From contig NC_045148.1 in NCBI RefSeq assembly GCF_008831285.2, forward strand, positions 10,297,001 through 10,361,000: a stretch of DNA of 64,000 nucleotides, read 5' to 3'. Under the pieces are notes generated by a model that was not told where the DNA came from, made no database searches, and worked only from the letters and a program-made list of their open reading frames with translations. This stretch comes from Nymphaea colorata (taxonomy: Eukaryota > Streptophyta > Magnoliopsida > Nymphaeales > Nymphaeaceae). Below are positions 45,251 through 58,760 of this stretch, in pieces. Numbering within the stretch: the first letter of the stretch is position 1; the number at the start of each line of letters is the position of its first letter. Position numbers and translations under genes: made by a program.

Positions 45251-48200
45251 ATGAAGTTTCAGGTTGAGGATCTGACGGTCTACTTCCCTTACGAGCATAT
45301 ATACCCGGAGCAATACCAGTACATGCTGGAGTTGAAGCGCGCCATGGACGCCAAGGGACACTGCCTCCTCGAGATGCCCACCGGCACCGGCAAGACCATC
45401 GCCCTTCTCGCCCTAATCGTCAGTTACATCCTGTCCGGCCGTCCTTCCGCACCCTCCAAGCTCATCTACTGCACTCGCACCGTCCACGAGATGGAGAAGG
45501 TGCTCTCCGAACTCCGCGTACTCCACCGTCTCTTCGTGGAGAGCGACCGCCAGCAGCCCTTCCTCGCCGTCGGCCTCAGTTCCCGCAAGAACCTCTGCAT
45601 CAACGAGGCCGTCAACACCGCCGGCTCCCGAGACAGCGTCGACGCTGGCTGCCGGAAGCTGACGGCGTCTTGGGTCCGCGCCCTAGCCTCCGAGAACCCC
45701 AATATCCCCACCTGCCCGTTCTTCGAGGAGTACGAGAGGAACTCCGACGCCCTCCTCCCGGCCGGTGTGTACACGCTACAGGAGCTCCGGAGCGTCGGAA
45801 GGCAGAAAGGGTGGTGCCCATACTTCCTCGCTCGCCACATGATCCAATTCGCTAATGTGGTCGTGTACAATTATCAGTATCTTCTGGACCCGAAGGTGGC
45901 GGGAATTATCTCGAAGGAAATGCAGAGAGAGTGCGTTGTTGTCTTCGATGAGGCCCACAACATCGATAATGTCTGCATTGAGGCGCTCAGCGTTAACGTG
46001 AGGCAGCAAACTCTAGACGGCGCTAGCAGGAATATCAGCAAGATGTCGCAGATCGTCGAGAAGTAAGCAGCCCTCGTTTCTTCTCTATCTTCTATTTTTC
46101 TTGTTCTGACCTGCTTGCTCATTTATTAGTTCAGAAGAATTAATTTTCTTACTGTAGAATTTTCTTCTTCTATAGGTTCTCAACCTGCTTAATGAGAAAA
46201 ATGCTTTGTTCTGTTACTGCGACAAAAATGTTTTTTTTTTTTTAAGGTTTAGGGAGTGGTGGGTCTGAATGAGGGAAAGAGATTCTTGCGCAACACAGTT
46301 ATGAAGGCTAGTCTTATAGTAATGAATTGATCATCTAGAATTTAGCTGAATAGGATAATTGAATTCTGGTGTCCAGAATTTAGCTAAAGAAGGTAAATGG
46401 AAGGATGATATCTATAGTTCAGCTGAACAGGATAACAAATGATGATATCTAGAACAGGACGAATAAATGATGATATCCAGAATTGAGCTGAAAAGGGGCC
46501 ATACTTCCCATAAGCGACTGTCTCTCTTACTGAGAGAAGGAGTCCTAGATAATCCCACTGCACATTGGCTGGTTGAGGTCCTTCCTCTCAATCGGGGAGG
46601 AGATCCAGCTTGGCCCAAGTAGTCGCTACTAGATGATCATCAATGTTTGTTTTTGTTACCCTTGAGTGGCTAGTTCAACAGGTCGATCTCCTCAAAATCA
46701 GAATTATTTTCATGACAATATTTCTGAAGGAAGATCTTTTCATGACAATAGCGTTGCTCTTTTGAGGGAAGATTGAAGCGCTTTAGTTAATTTTTTATCA
46801 AGTTATCAACTAATTGCTGCTTCTCTTATATTTCAAAATTCGAACATAAAATTATTAGCTGAATGAGTGCATGTGTTTAGTTTATTGTGAGTGTATGATA
46901 ACTGATTCTCCATAATACTTGAATTGGTAGGAAGGTTCAAGGCTACAGATGCCAGCAGGTTGCGTGCTGAATACAACAGACTCGTTGAGGGCTTAGCACA
47001 GAGAGGCAACCTGCCTGGTATGTGGTAATATGAGAGACTACAATTTTTCATTATTGCTGGGTTCCTACTGGTTCTTAACTTAATCGTGATTTTTTCCATT
47101 TTTTGTGATAATTTACAGTATCGGATGCATGGCTTTCGAATCCAGTACTTCCTGACGATATTTTGAAGGAGGCGGTACCTGGCAATATTCGCAAAGCTGA
47201 ACATTTTATATCTGTTTTGAGAAGACTGGTTCAGTATCTGAGAGGAAGATTACAAGTTGAATATGTTGAGACTGAAGGGCCTGTTTCATTCGTTGCTTCA
47301 ATTAGTAGTCAGGCTGGGATTGATCAGAAAATGCTCAAGTTTTGCTATGATCGCCTTCACTCTCTGTTGTTGACACTTGAAATAACTGATACTGATGAGT
47401 TCCTACATATTCAGACTGTTTGCGACTTTGCAACACTGGTGGGGACATATACTCATGGTTTCTCGATTATAATTGAACCATATGATGAGCGGATGCCAAA
47501 CATACCAGATCCTGTTTTGCAGGTAATGGTTTTATTTCCAATCTCCATCTTCACTTTTAACCTTGTTTTTATACATATGTTCAACTTAAATAAATGCACG
47601 ACTTATTCTTTTCAAATGGTCTTTCAGCTCTGCTGCCTTGATGCATCACTTGCCATAAAGCCTGTATTGCAGCGGTTCCAGTCTGTTATAATCACATCTG
47701 GAACTTTAAGCCCAATTGACTTGTATCCGCGCCTTCTAAATTTTAACCCAGTTGTCAGTCAAAGTCTTACAATGTCCTTGACACGAGATTGCATATGCCC
47801 AATGGTGCTTACACGTGGCAGGTATCAGTTTAACTTTGTGTTATATCTATTTGTTTGTGCATCTCATGCCTACGATACAGCTTTGTATGTTTACATATAG
47901 TCATTTTAGGTTTTCCATTTATCATTTTCATTATATCTAACAGGTTTTTTTCCATGTTCCTGCAATTGGTTTGTTTACTCTGTTTTCCTTCCCTTTTCCA
48001 TTGGTTGTGACAGTGATCAGCTTCCAATCACCACAAAATTTGATATGCGCTCCGATCCTGGTATCGTAAGAAATTATGGACGACTCCTGTTGGAGATGGT
48101 TTCTTCTGTTCCAGATGGCATTGTTTGTTTCTTCGTGAGTTACTCATACATGGATGCAATTGTCAATAGTTGGAATGAGATGGGCATTTTGCAGGTATTG

Positions 48201-51200
48201 TGGCACTCTAATTTCTCAATAGTTTGAAGGAGAATGTATTTTCCTTCAACTAGTCATGTGCAAGCATGCATAAAACATGCAGTCACAGAAATGAATATGT
48301 TTCTTAATGTAAAGCAATTTAAGAGAATTCAATGACATCATCAGCCTAAATGGTTAAGTCAGTGGTAATGAATATTTCTTTTGGTTAATCACGCCGTCTC
48401 GTTTCGCTGCAGGAGGTTATGCAGCACAAACTTGTTTTTATTGAAACCCAGGATGTGGTGGAAACTACACTAGCGCTGGATAACTATCGTCGGGCATGTG
48501 ACTGTGGAAGGGGAGCAGTTTTCTTCTCTATTGCAAGGTATTCATTACTTCCAGAAACAGTGTGGTTTCTGGATTAGGATATGCCAAATAAGGTTCTCTC
48601 TGAAGTCTGATCCATATCTAAATTTTCAAGGCATTTCCATGTCTTTTCTTAGGCTTGTCAGATTGTGATCCGTTAACTTGCTTTACATATCTATCATGTC
48701 TTCATTTAGGGGTCACATGGATGATAGACAAAAAAACCTGTTTTTCTGAACACCTGATTCTGTGAATCTCATTTTTGGAACTCTGGGAGACCTAGCCTAG
48801 AACCTGGTTGTTGTTTGGATTACAATTGGTAATTTGTGTGACCTACTTTTCTGGGGTTATGAATGAAGATACCTGGTGCAAAATCTGAATTAGTTCCAGA
48901 ATAAGCAAGTCTAATCTACAATTCTTTTACTTTAGTAGTCTATCCTTTCCTGAGAGGAATGTCTGGCGTTCACGTCAATCTCTTTGAGGAGGTGCATAAT
49001 GCAAACTATTGCAAAGTCAACTTACTCCCTGTGATAGTGTTGAATTTACACATGGACTCCTCCCCCCCTTTCTCTCTTTTCTTTCTTGAACATACATGAG
49101 AGGTATAATGTTTTCTATTATGAAAAAAGATCTGACTACAATGACAAGGGATATCATGTCATGTTGTTCATCTGGACAATTTGATGATAGCAAGATGTTC
49201 CTGCTGATTGCACACGATCTTTCCTTAAACTCTCAATGTGTACTTTATGCTATTTTAAGCATATGTATAAGGAATTCATCTGTTTGAAAGCAACTAAAAT
49301 ATTTGTTTCTTTTCAGGGGAAAAGTAGCTGAAGGTATCGATTTCGATAGGCACTATGGGAGGCTTGTAATCATGTTTGGGATTCCATTTCAGAATACACA
49401 AAGCAGGTTGGTCTGTAAAGTGTTGTTCTCATAGAGCGTAATAGGAAATCAAAGGCTATCATCATCATGTATTCAACATTCTTAAGTTTTAAGCTCACTA
49501 TGCTAATGTGAAAATGACTAATATTGGTTCTTTGTTTTTCTCTGTGGTATTTTGGTCTAAGTGGAGTAGTAGGGGTTAAGACTCAAGATTGTTGCATTCC
49601 ATGTTAAAGGCGTTTTTTGCATCTGTATTTTCAGGATTCTGCTTGCTCGGTTGGATTATCTGAGGGAGACATTTCAGATAAAAGAAAGCGATTTCTTGAC
49701 TTTTGATGCATTGGTACATTCTTTTTCCTTCACCATCCTTGTGGTTATTTTCTCACTGTTTTTAGTTCAAATTCTCTATGACTAGTTGATCTTTCCATTG
49801 TGTTAGTTTCATTTGGCTTGAAGACTGAAGCTTTTTTTGTACTGAATCTTTTTACTGAATATGTATCTTATAAGAAAAAATATCTTTTATCAGAGGCAGG
49901 CAGCACAATGTGTTGGTCGCGTTATCCGTTCAAAGTCAGATTACGGAATGATGATTTTTGCAGACAAGAGGTGACTTTATTGACTTCATCTATTTTGCAT
50001 CTCATGAACAGATTATTATGTTTAACATGTTTGTTAAGAGGACATTAGGATAGGAGTCAGTAGGGCATCAAACGGCACATTCCACTGCATTATATCAGTT
50101 GTAAACAGAATTTAAAACAAAAAATAAAAGCAAAAAAATGGAATACCAAGAAAAACTTACAATTCAAAAAGTTCACGCCATGGACAAATATACGTCCAAA
50201 TACACAAACATATGTATGCAAAACATTTTTGTTTGTTTAAGTTCTGAAAGTACCAGAGGCCTGAACATGCTTGAACATGAACTTGTTGAACATGTTAGAT
50301 AATTGACACATAAGGCAAAAATTAAGCAAATAGTGAACATTATCTGATCAAATAAGTAAACACCGAGAAGGCGAGAACTATAGTGTTGCTGGAGATTTCT
50401 CATGGTAATATTTGTCTTGGTGCAAACTGTTATACTTTCATCATTAGTCAATGCTGAGTCTGATGAGCACCCAGATGTGGAGAACACTGGCTGTTGAATT
50501 TGGTGAGTCCTGCACCTGCACTGTGCTATGACCATGTGTGTTTTCACACTGGTGCGGTGACCTCCTTAAGGAGTTTGTGTTGCATGGTGAGCCACACTTT
50601 TTTGTTGAGTTTGCTGGAAACAATGCAAACAGTGACCATACCTAGTGAGTGGTCATCCTCATTGGCAAAGTTGTCAAAAAGGTTGGGTCGGGCCACATTG
50701 TTGAAGGGGACTCATGGAAAATTGACTGCTCCACTATATGCCTAATTATAGTTACTCTTACTCTCTTAGGTTTGTGTGCATGGATCACAGCTTGAGGGCA
50801 AGGTGTGTCATAAAAGGTCTATGTATGCAAGCCAAGAGTGGCCACATATGTGCACTGCAAGATAAAAGGGTGTGGGTCTAGGACCCTGTTATGAAGCATA
50901 TAATTGGCTGATGGATTGGACCGCTTGGTGTTTATTATATGTAGTTGATCATTGCTGTATTCCATCCTTTTAATGGTTTCAGGGCTGCTTTTCCTCTTAA
51001 CTGAAACATACCTCTCTCCTTCTCCATCTTGCTCGACATCTGTGTTGGCCGTGAGAGAAACAATCCTTTTTCTCAGAAAATTGGGAGAAACAATTTTTTT
51101 TTTCTCAGTGAGGTTAAAAGCTTAAAATATAGTCTATTTCTTGCAACAAAAATGTGGTTTCTAAACTCTACAGGTATGGTACCATATAGTAATTGTTTAC

Positions 51201-52722
51201 GTACAAGCATAACTGTGCACCATCTATTACACGCTGGCAATATGGAAATAAATTCTCCAGCGATTCCTCATCTGGCATGGTGGAAGTATGCATGTTGCTT
51301 CAATTCACGGTTACCTACATGATGTTGTGTTCGTCATTTCTATAACAAGCCCTTGTTCTTATTGGGGAGCATGCAAGTGATTTACTTCTATAGTTTTATG
51401 ACTGGTTTATTGAGGATGAAAATGAAATTTTACCTGTCTAAAATTGCTTGGTTGACTGATGAAAGGTTATAGTTTCAAGTTTAATAAACCTAGTAGTTTT
51501 CTATCATCTTATTCTTTAATATAATGGCAATATATATATTTTTTTATGTGTTATGGGATATCTTTCTATCATGCAAGTTCAATATGTTTTCCTTCATCCT
51601 TCAATTCCATGTGTTCTGACTTTCTTGTTTGCAGATATAATCGTCATGATAAGCGATCTAAACTACCTGGATGGATCTTGTCTCATTTGCGTGAGGCACA
51701 TATTGATTTGAGTACTGACATGGCTTTACGCATAGCTCAACAGGTATGCCTTCGTTGTGGCAATCCGTGTCTTCTGTTAAAGAGTATGTGAAATAAGTTG
51801 AACAAGCTTGTACCATTTGGTTTCATTGTATGCGAGAAAAACATGTTTTTGCATTTTTTTAATATGCTATGATAGTTATGCTGCTTCAATTTTTGAGAAA
51901 CTTTCTGTTGAATAAACAGCTGATTTTGAGATGAAGATGTGGTGTACCTAAATTGTCCAGAACTATTGTTATTTCTTTAGTCCTAATAAGATATTTTTAA
52001 TTCCCAACAACAAAAAAGTTGAGCGAGTATATTTCATTTGTGGTTCTTTGTTCACTATATTCAATTTCTGGAAATGAATTTGGTCTATTCCCTAGTTACT
52101 AATACCGTTAAAAGGTTTTAAACGGCGAAGCTTTTTTTTTTTTTTTTAAGTATTTTGCTGCAAAAAATATCCTGGGAAAATCTCATAAAATCTTTTGCAA
52201 TTTTTAAGAAAAAAAAATCTAAAAATGAGGAAAAAGTAAAATAAATAAATGGCTAATAAGAAAACATAAAAATAACTGGACAAAATAATAAAAAAAGTGA
52301 TGTTTTAGTAATGATAGAACGAAGATGGCCTAATCTGTATGGATGGGTATACGTGCTTGCTTAATGGGTGTTGCTAAATTTAAAACGCGGCATGTCTTGT
52401 CCTTAATGTTGGTCGTATTAATGTCTTAGCTGTTAGCATCTCTTGACCAAAGTTGTTTACTTTTGATCGTTCAATTTTTATAATATTTTTGATCTCTTCT
52501 GAAGAAGCAAGTTAATGGACGGGTAAATTATTTACTATTACTCATTGCATCTGTTCATTTACTTTTCTTATCAGTCGCTTAGCTTCTATTCTTTTTGTCC
52601 CTAAGCAGTTTTTGCGGAAGATGGCCCAGCCTTATGAGAAATCCGGAGAAGGTGGCAATAAGACTCTTCTTTCACAAGAAGATTTAATCAAAATAGCACA
52701 GAATGGCAGTTTGTTTTTCTGA
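45251..52722 (+). CDS. UVH6: XPD/ERCC2/RAD3 5'-3' DNA helicase of TFIIH (UVH6)
   Basis: ATP-dependent helicase that opens DNA in nucleotide-excision repair as part of TFIIH. Eleven exons: 45251-46062, 46935-47017, 47119-47522, 47628-47821, 48014-48194, 48413-48537, 49317-49406, 49635-49713, 49894-49970, 51635-51743, 52609-52722. All phases agree and give 755 residues (Arabidopsis UVH6 is 758). [15 protein letters not shown] matches the family N-terminus, so ATG 45251 is preferred to the in-frame ATG 45212. Walker A PTGTGKT is at 43-49 and DEAH at 233-236. Four iron-sulphur cysteines lie at 116, 134, 155 and 189. [15 protein letters not shown] and [14 protein letters not shown] are helicase motifs V and VI. 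The C-terminus [20 protein letters not shown] is conserved. It appears intact. Confidence 0.97.
46328..46495. repeat. Imperfect tandem repeats in XPD intron 1
   Basis: Four or so diverged units built around GATGATATCCAGAATTGAGC / TCTAGAATTTAGCTGAATAG, with spacing of roughly 40-60 bases. Non-coding. Confidence 0.55.
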
Positions 52723-54815
52723 TCCTGTCTCTCCAGCTACTGTTGATTGCCACCAAAAAGTTACATAGGCGCCTTATTTTTCTGTGCGGATCAGGTCACA
52801 TGGTGTCGTACCTTGTACCAGGTGACCTGATCTCAGATCACCAATTTTGTGTTTAATGTACAGATGGGAGTTGTGTTCGAAAAAAATTTACCTGTTGAGT
52901 CCTAACTTTGCCCATCTGTGTCAGCTGAGAAAGAACTAGCTCTCTGTCACTGTGCATGGGATGTATTTTCAACGAAAAGTGATCTCTTTCAATTGGACAT
53001 TTCAGGAGCATTTATTTTTCACATGGGCCACCCGTATCAAAGTAATTGGACCACGATGAATTCATTTAAGGCTGGATCTGTTTCACAGAGCATCAGGTGG
53101 AGTTGAATTTAATTAGATCTGAGGCATCGACATCTAAGGGGTTTGCTTGAAGAGAGAAAAATATTTCAAAGTGTAGAAACTTGTATTCATGGTACACTCA
53201 TGCACCAACCGTGAAAAAAGATTCGTATTTTCTTTTCTATTATGAGATCGTACGGTTTTCAAACTTCTTTTTTGTCACCAACCGACATCCGGACGCTTCC
53301 CTTTTTCCTTTTTTAAATCACTGTAAGCTTGAAAAAGTCTTCTTTACTTTTTCACCCCATGCACTGATAACATTGCTTAAAACCAAGTATCGGGCTCAAT
53401 GCCTCGGTTTAGTCTTTAGGATGCGTTTTAAGGAATGTTATCAGTAACCCAATGCAGTTTGCTGACTGTGATGGTGAACCGGGTTTTGTCAGCGGATACT
53501 CGTAGGCGCGTAATGAACCATTTATTTTTCTAATTCAAAATAAAATTTAACGTATTAAAAACTTAAATATTATGAACGGTATTAGCGTTCATATAAATGA
53601 GAGGGATTTGTCTAGATCAAGCGTGACAATAGGCTAAAGAGACTTTGATTTATACAAGTTGTATGTTTTGTCACAATTACGTGGAAAAAAACTAGGTTTG
53701 AATGTGTCAAATTCCTAGGTGGGGAGCCTACTTCCCAGCAATCTATGTCAAATTCTTGTGACTTGATTGTTGAAATAGTATCTCTATCCAAGAAAACATG
53801 TTTATCCAAGAAAACATGTTTCCCATCTTCATGATGAGTTGTTTTGATATATCATACATTAATATTCATGATATAGTAGTATGATTTAGTACCAACATGA
53901 TTTTTTCCCCATAATTTTCCACACACCTCCTTTGCGATAAATAGTATTGCAAATGTGAAGCAAGTCTCTATCTTAGTTGTAAAACTAAACACTTGGAATT
54001 CAATAGAACATCTTTTTTCTTCATATATGGAAGAGTTCATCACCACGGAAATAAATTCTCCTTTTCTTCTTTTGACAAACATGCATCAGCCGATTCTATA
54101 GTTCAACTACTCGAATTTTCCAGTATGCAACTTTGCATTCAAACCAGAATTCAGAATAACTGGATCCATTGAACAGAGTAGGCGGGCTACCATTATCGAC
54201 GTAAGCCATGAACTCCGTGAGCTGCGCCATCCATGATCATAGCGTGCCATCGAAGTAAGTCGGTTTGTTGCAGATTAGGTGGCGGGAAGAGGACGAGACC
54301 CCACAACTTTAGTTGGATGCAGATCTCCAACCTAACCAACCTCCCTCCGAGCAATTAAGGAGATCGTCTCTTTCAATCCTTCTTCTTATGGGCATTGAAT
54401 CTTCAACTTCCAAAACCAGCTCGGCGGCTCCACACTTGCATAATTCTTTATTTCTGCAGAAAAAAAAAGAAACTTTTTGGGCAACCCACCTTCGTCACGA
54501 TCGTTTTTAAAGTGGCTAACCCCCAAGAAAGAGCTTTGAAATTCTCATTTTCTTAGAAATCAAGCCTTCCCAGTCAGCCGTGGCGAAGTCCACTTTCCAT
54601 TAAGTATTCAGTCTTCTCGCTGAATCCCTGCATGCTTCTAATGCAGATTAGTTGTTATATATGATTTCAAGCAGCAGCTCAGATTTCATGGGAAGATAAA
54701 CCTTCACTCCTTTCTCTCTTCAACTATATCAGTACCTCTGCGCTGATCTTTTCTTTCCTCCCTCTGTCCCCCCTCTCCCGCTCCTTGTGAGTTAGGGAAC
54801 AGAGGAGAAGCAGAG
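52723..54815. other. Intergenic spacer, no supported gene
   Basis: XPD 3' untranslated region, then AT-rich sequence and the promoter and CT-rich leader of the downstream hydrolase. Short frames (for example 53181-53447) show no domain. Confidence 0.5.
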
Positions 54816-55968
54816 ATGGTGAACCTGGTGACGGCGCAGAAGCCGTTGGTGGCGGGGTTCTTGAAGTTGGCAGGGTTGAAATCACAGGTGGTGGAGATCG
54901 AGGAGGGAACGGTGATGCACTTCTGGCTGCCGAAGAAAAGGAAGAGCAACAAGAAGGCGGCGAAGCCGGCGGTGGTTCTAGTACACGGGTTTGCAGCGGA
55001 GGGGACGGCGACGTGGCAGTTCCAGGCGAGTTCGCTGTCGAAGAAGTTCGACGTCTACATACCGGACCTCATCTTCTTTGGGGAGCACTCCGTCAGCCGC
55101 CGGCCGGAACGCGGGCCCGAGTTCCAGGCGGAGTGCCTCGTCAAGGCGCTGAAGCTGCTGGGCGTGGAGAGGTGCGGCATGGTGGGCTTCAGCTACGGCG
55201 GGATGGTGGCCTCCAGGATAGCCGCCTCCCACCCGGACCTCGTCGGAGCCCTCGTCCTCTCCGGCTCCGTTCCGGCCATGACCGACTCCTTGAGCGACGC
55301 CACGCTCCAGCGCCTGGGCTTCACCTCCTCGTCGGAGCTCCTCCTCCCCAACCACATCAAGGGCCTCAAGGCTCTGCTCTCCGTCGCCGTCCATAGGAAG
55401 CTCTGGTTTCCAGACCGCCTTTACCGTGATTATCTTGAGGTACTTAAAATTTGTAACAGAAGATTAATCGGGAACTTAAAGATAAATTTGAAAAAAAAAC
55501 GCTGTCTTTAATTAATCGGGCACTTAAAGATAATTAAAGGGCTCGGATATGAATGATCAGGGTCTTTCACTTAATTTTTTTTTATTAGATTATAATTAAA
55601 AAATGCTCCTTGACTATTGAAACGCAGAGCAGGTTAAATGTCACCTCCAGATTACAGAAAAATCTTAACAACTTAATTTTATTTTATTTTTCAAAAACGA
55701 AGCTTCAAGATCTTTTGTCCTTTAAAATAAAAAAATGTATTGCAGGCGATGTTTACCAACAGGAAAGAGAGGGAAGAGCTGCTGGAAGCGCTCGTGAAGG
55801 GAAAGAAGGAGGCTGACAGCATCAAGTTCTCACAGGTGATCCACACCCTGCCTGTTACAGAAACTATTCTTACTTCTCAGCTATTAAAAAAATTTCTTAG
55901 CTATGAGCCTATGGTGATTCGATTATTAAAAATTTCTTACGTATCAGCCCATACCATATAGTTCTCAG

Positions 55969-56005
<37 letters not shown>

Positions 56006-56015
56006 GTATATATAT

Positions 56016-56049
<34 letters not shown>

Positions 56050-56697
56050 ATAAAAGAAGGCTTCGGTTTTTTCAAAAGAGACAAATTATCAAATGGCTAA
56101 GATCATTTTTGATAAATCTGGTACGTAAAGTTCTGACATCTACCATGATAAATTGTAGAATGTGCTGCTGCTTTGGGGTGAAGATGACCAGATTTTCAAG
56201 ATGGAACTGGCCAAGTCCATCACCGAGTAAGTTTCTCCGTCACCTATCTTGTATATCATGAACTCACTGATAAGATTCATCCGATGTATTGTGATGGAAA
56301 CAAAGAGAAAATACACATCAAACATAATTTTCTCTTTGTTTTTTTTCTGGATCAAATGTCCTAAACTTATGTTTCTTAGTGTACATCTTGTTTAGAGTCA
56401 GCCTATATATATATATATATATGGTGCATTAACTTTGTGTTTGACCTCTTCTTTTTTTTGAAGTGAAGAAAAAAGATGGCCATTAAATTTGCTTGACACT
56501 TCGCAAATATTCAATCTCCTTCTCCTTCTCTCTCTTTATATATATATCTATATATATAACATATCAATTGATGTTTCAGGAAACTTGGGGATAAGGCGTC
56601 GTTCCAAGGCATCAAGAAAGCAGGGCATCTGGTGCAGCTCGAACGGCCCTGCAAATACAACAGAAAGCTCAAGCAGTTCCTCATCGAGCACCTATGA
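54816..56697 (+). CDS. Alpha/beta-hydrolase superfamily protein
   Basis: Four exons, 54816-55439, 55746-55835, 56159-56226 and 56580-56697, join in phase to 299 residues. HGFAAEG (57-63) forms the oxyanion region. GFSYGG (124-129) is the nucleophile elbow with Ser126. WGEDDQIF (244-251) carries the acid, probably Asp247 or Asp248, and AGHLVQLERP carries His277. The full triad indicates an active hydrolase of the plant group related to At4g33180 and At4g39955, whose substrates are mostly unknown. No transit peptide is evident; the start MVNLVTAQKPLV is family-like. Exon 1 is strikingly GC-rich compared with the AT-rich introns and later exons. The introns contain CT and TA microsatellites. Confidence 0.9.
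55972..56052. repeat. Compound (CT)n(TA)n microsatellite
   Basis: About 30 bases of CT followed by about 45 bases of TA/TG in intron 2 of the hydrolase gene. Confidence 0.85.
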
Positions 56698-58760
56698 TCA
56701 GCTTGCTCCTTCCTTCCATGTTTGCTTGGTTCCTCCCCCTCCGCCATTAATGGCCGACTGCTTGGATCAGCTGTCATCGTGTTCTTACAGCAACCTCTGA
56801 TGCTCTACAATATTGTTGTTGTAACAGTTCATCTGCAAAACTCCCATACAGAAAGATTTTATCAAGGTTGATGATGAATAAAATAATGCACAAGAGTGGT
56901 TTATTTATTAACTGCATTTTGTTTTTAATCAAATGTTTCAATTCTTGTTGGAGATTCATGTAAGGTGGTGCAGTTCTTGATTTCGCTGATCAATCAACTT
57001 ATTTACACGTCATACGCTAATGATTTGGACTCGCTAATGCACCGGCCTCTTGTCACATTTTGACTGAACCACATGTCTGCTGGGGATGAACATAGCTAAC
57101 CTAACCAAGAAACTTTCAGCAACATAGCCTACACAAGATCTATACAGCTTACTATCATTTTTTGTTGTTTTCTTGTGTGTCGGCACCCGCCAATGATGAA
57201 TTCCTGGGTAGATTTTCTTTTCTTTTTCTTTTCAAGTTCTTCATTGTTAATAATTTTTTTCCTCACTCAATTTCCAAATGTTAATTGCTAACAATGTGAC
57301 TATATATATATATATATATATATATGATAACTTTAAGCAATGATTTCAATCTTTGGAATAGGCAAATATAATTTAAGCTCAAAGTATTATGCCAACAGAA
57401 ACGTGCTCTAGTTATGATCAGCTTTTGACTTGCTTCAACTAGAAGATTGTAGAGTTAATCCACAAAGACACGCAGAAAACTCTCATCTACCTGGTTAGTG
57501 TGAATTATTACTACTAACTTCCAGAAATTTCGAGAGAGAGAGAGAGAGAGACGTAGAATGTACATATTTCTGCATTGATTGCTCATTTATTTAATAGCTC
57601 AGAATTTGGACTTAGAGAGTAAAAAAATTTTTTTTTTTTTTTTTGGTCGGCAAGTTTTCTTGTTGAGGCTACTGTTTAACTATACAATATAACATACAAC
57701 CCAAAACATTCTACCAACAAAAGCCCAAATATAAGGTAAAGCAAACTCGAAAAAACTTTTCACCAACTTCACATAATTTTATATGTAGAAATATAAGAGC
57801 TGAAATCTACAGCTGTAATCAAGACTGCCTCATGCATTGCATTGAGTGACTATGATTAATCATATCACCCGAAGTATTTGCTTCAGGGTGGTATACTACA
57901 AGAGGGCCGAAGGATTTCATCTTCCAAACCCGTAATCTCTCTTTTACAAACATGAAAGATTGTGCATGTATGCCACTAAATAAACAATTGAACACTACCA
58001 AGATCAACCTGCATCCACTTCTTAGTCTTAAATATTATAAAGTCAAATGACATACCTATACCACAATGTCATATTGACACATCTTTATGAAAAATACAAA
58101 ATTGCTTTTATTGTTACTTACTGGTAAATTTCTAAATAATACTTAATCTTTTACCATTTATTAGACCAATTTTACAGAGTTATCTAAAAGATGGTAAAAT
58201 TTAAAAATAGTCTCTCTCTCTCTCTCAATCAGTTAGGATAAATGATTAATTTATGAGAAACAAAGCAGTAATAATTGTCGTTCACATACTTGCCAAAGAA
58301 ATTTTAGTTATTCTCTATTAATTTAAGGTCATCCTTTTTTATTCGTGAGTGTTCCCTTTCTTCCAATATAGGAGAGACACTGTTTCTCTCTCAATCATCA
58401 CACTTACTTTTCATCCGAAAACAGTTTCTTTTATACTATACTTTGTTTCATTCAAGCATTAACTTTTAGTTTTACTTGGAACATCTTAAGATTGTGTGGA
58501 AGAAATAAAGAAAAACAAGTAAGTTTAAGATGGGTTTCTCTTTAATATAAATTTGTGTGAAAGAAGGAATTGCTGGCTGTGTTTGCTTGTTATGCTCCCT
58601 TCTCAATCTTTTTCTCCTTTTCCTGCATAGCCTGTGAAGGAAAGTTGTAAACGAGAACCAGGAGGTGTTGGTGACGAAGACCAGGTTGGGTGGTGGGGAA
58701 GGGGGGGAGAGGAGTTTGGGAGATGCCATTGCCAGGTACCATCGGTGAAGGCGATCATCC
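56698..58760. other. Intergenic spacer, no supported gene
   Basis: Hydrolase 3' region, then AT-rich DNA with TA (57301-57325), GA (about 57532-57550) and poly-T tracts. The minus-strand 221-codon frame at 58472-59137 lies antisense to the glycosylase gene and is not called. Confidence 0.5.

Noticed and set aside
45466-45870. 134-codon minus-strand frame inside XPD exon 1
   Set aside because: Shadow of the GC-rich XPD coding exon.
49971-51634. Large XPD intron 9 with several open frames on both strands
   Set aside because: Frames are short and without domains; the flanking XPD exons join in phase across the intron, so no nested gene is supported.
54978-55394. 138-codon minus and 127-codon plus alternative frames inside the hydrolase exon
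   Set aside because: Shadows of a GC-rich exon whose main frame has the complete catalytic triad.
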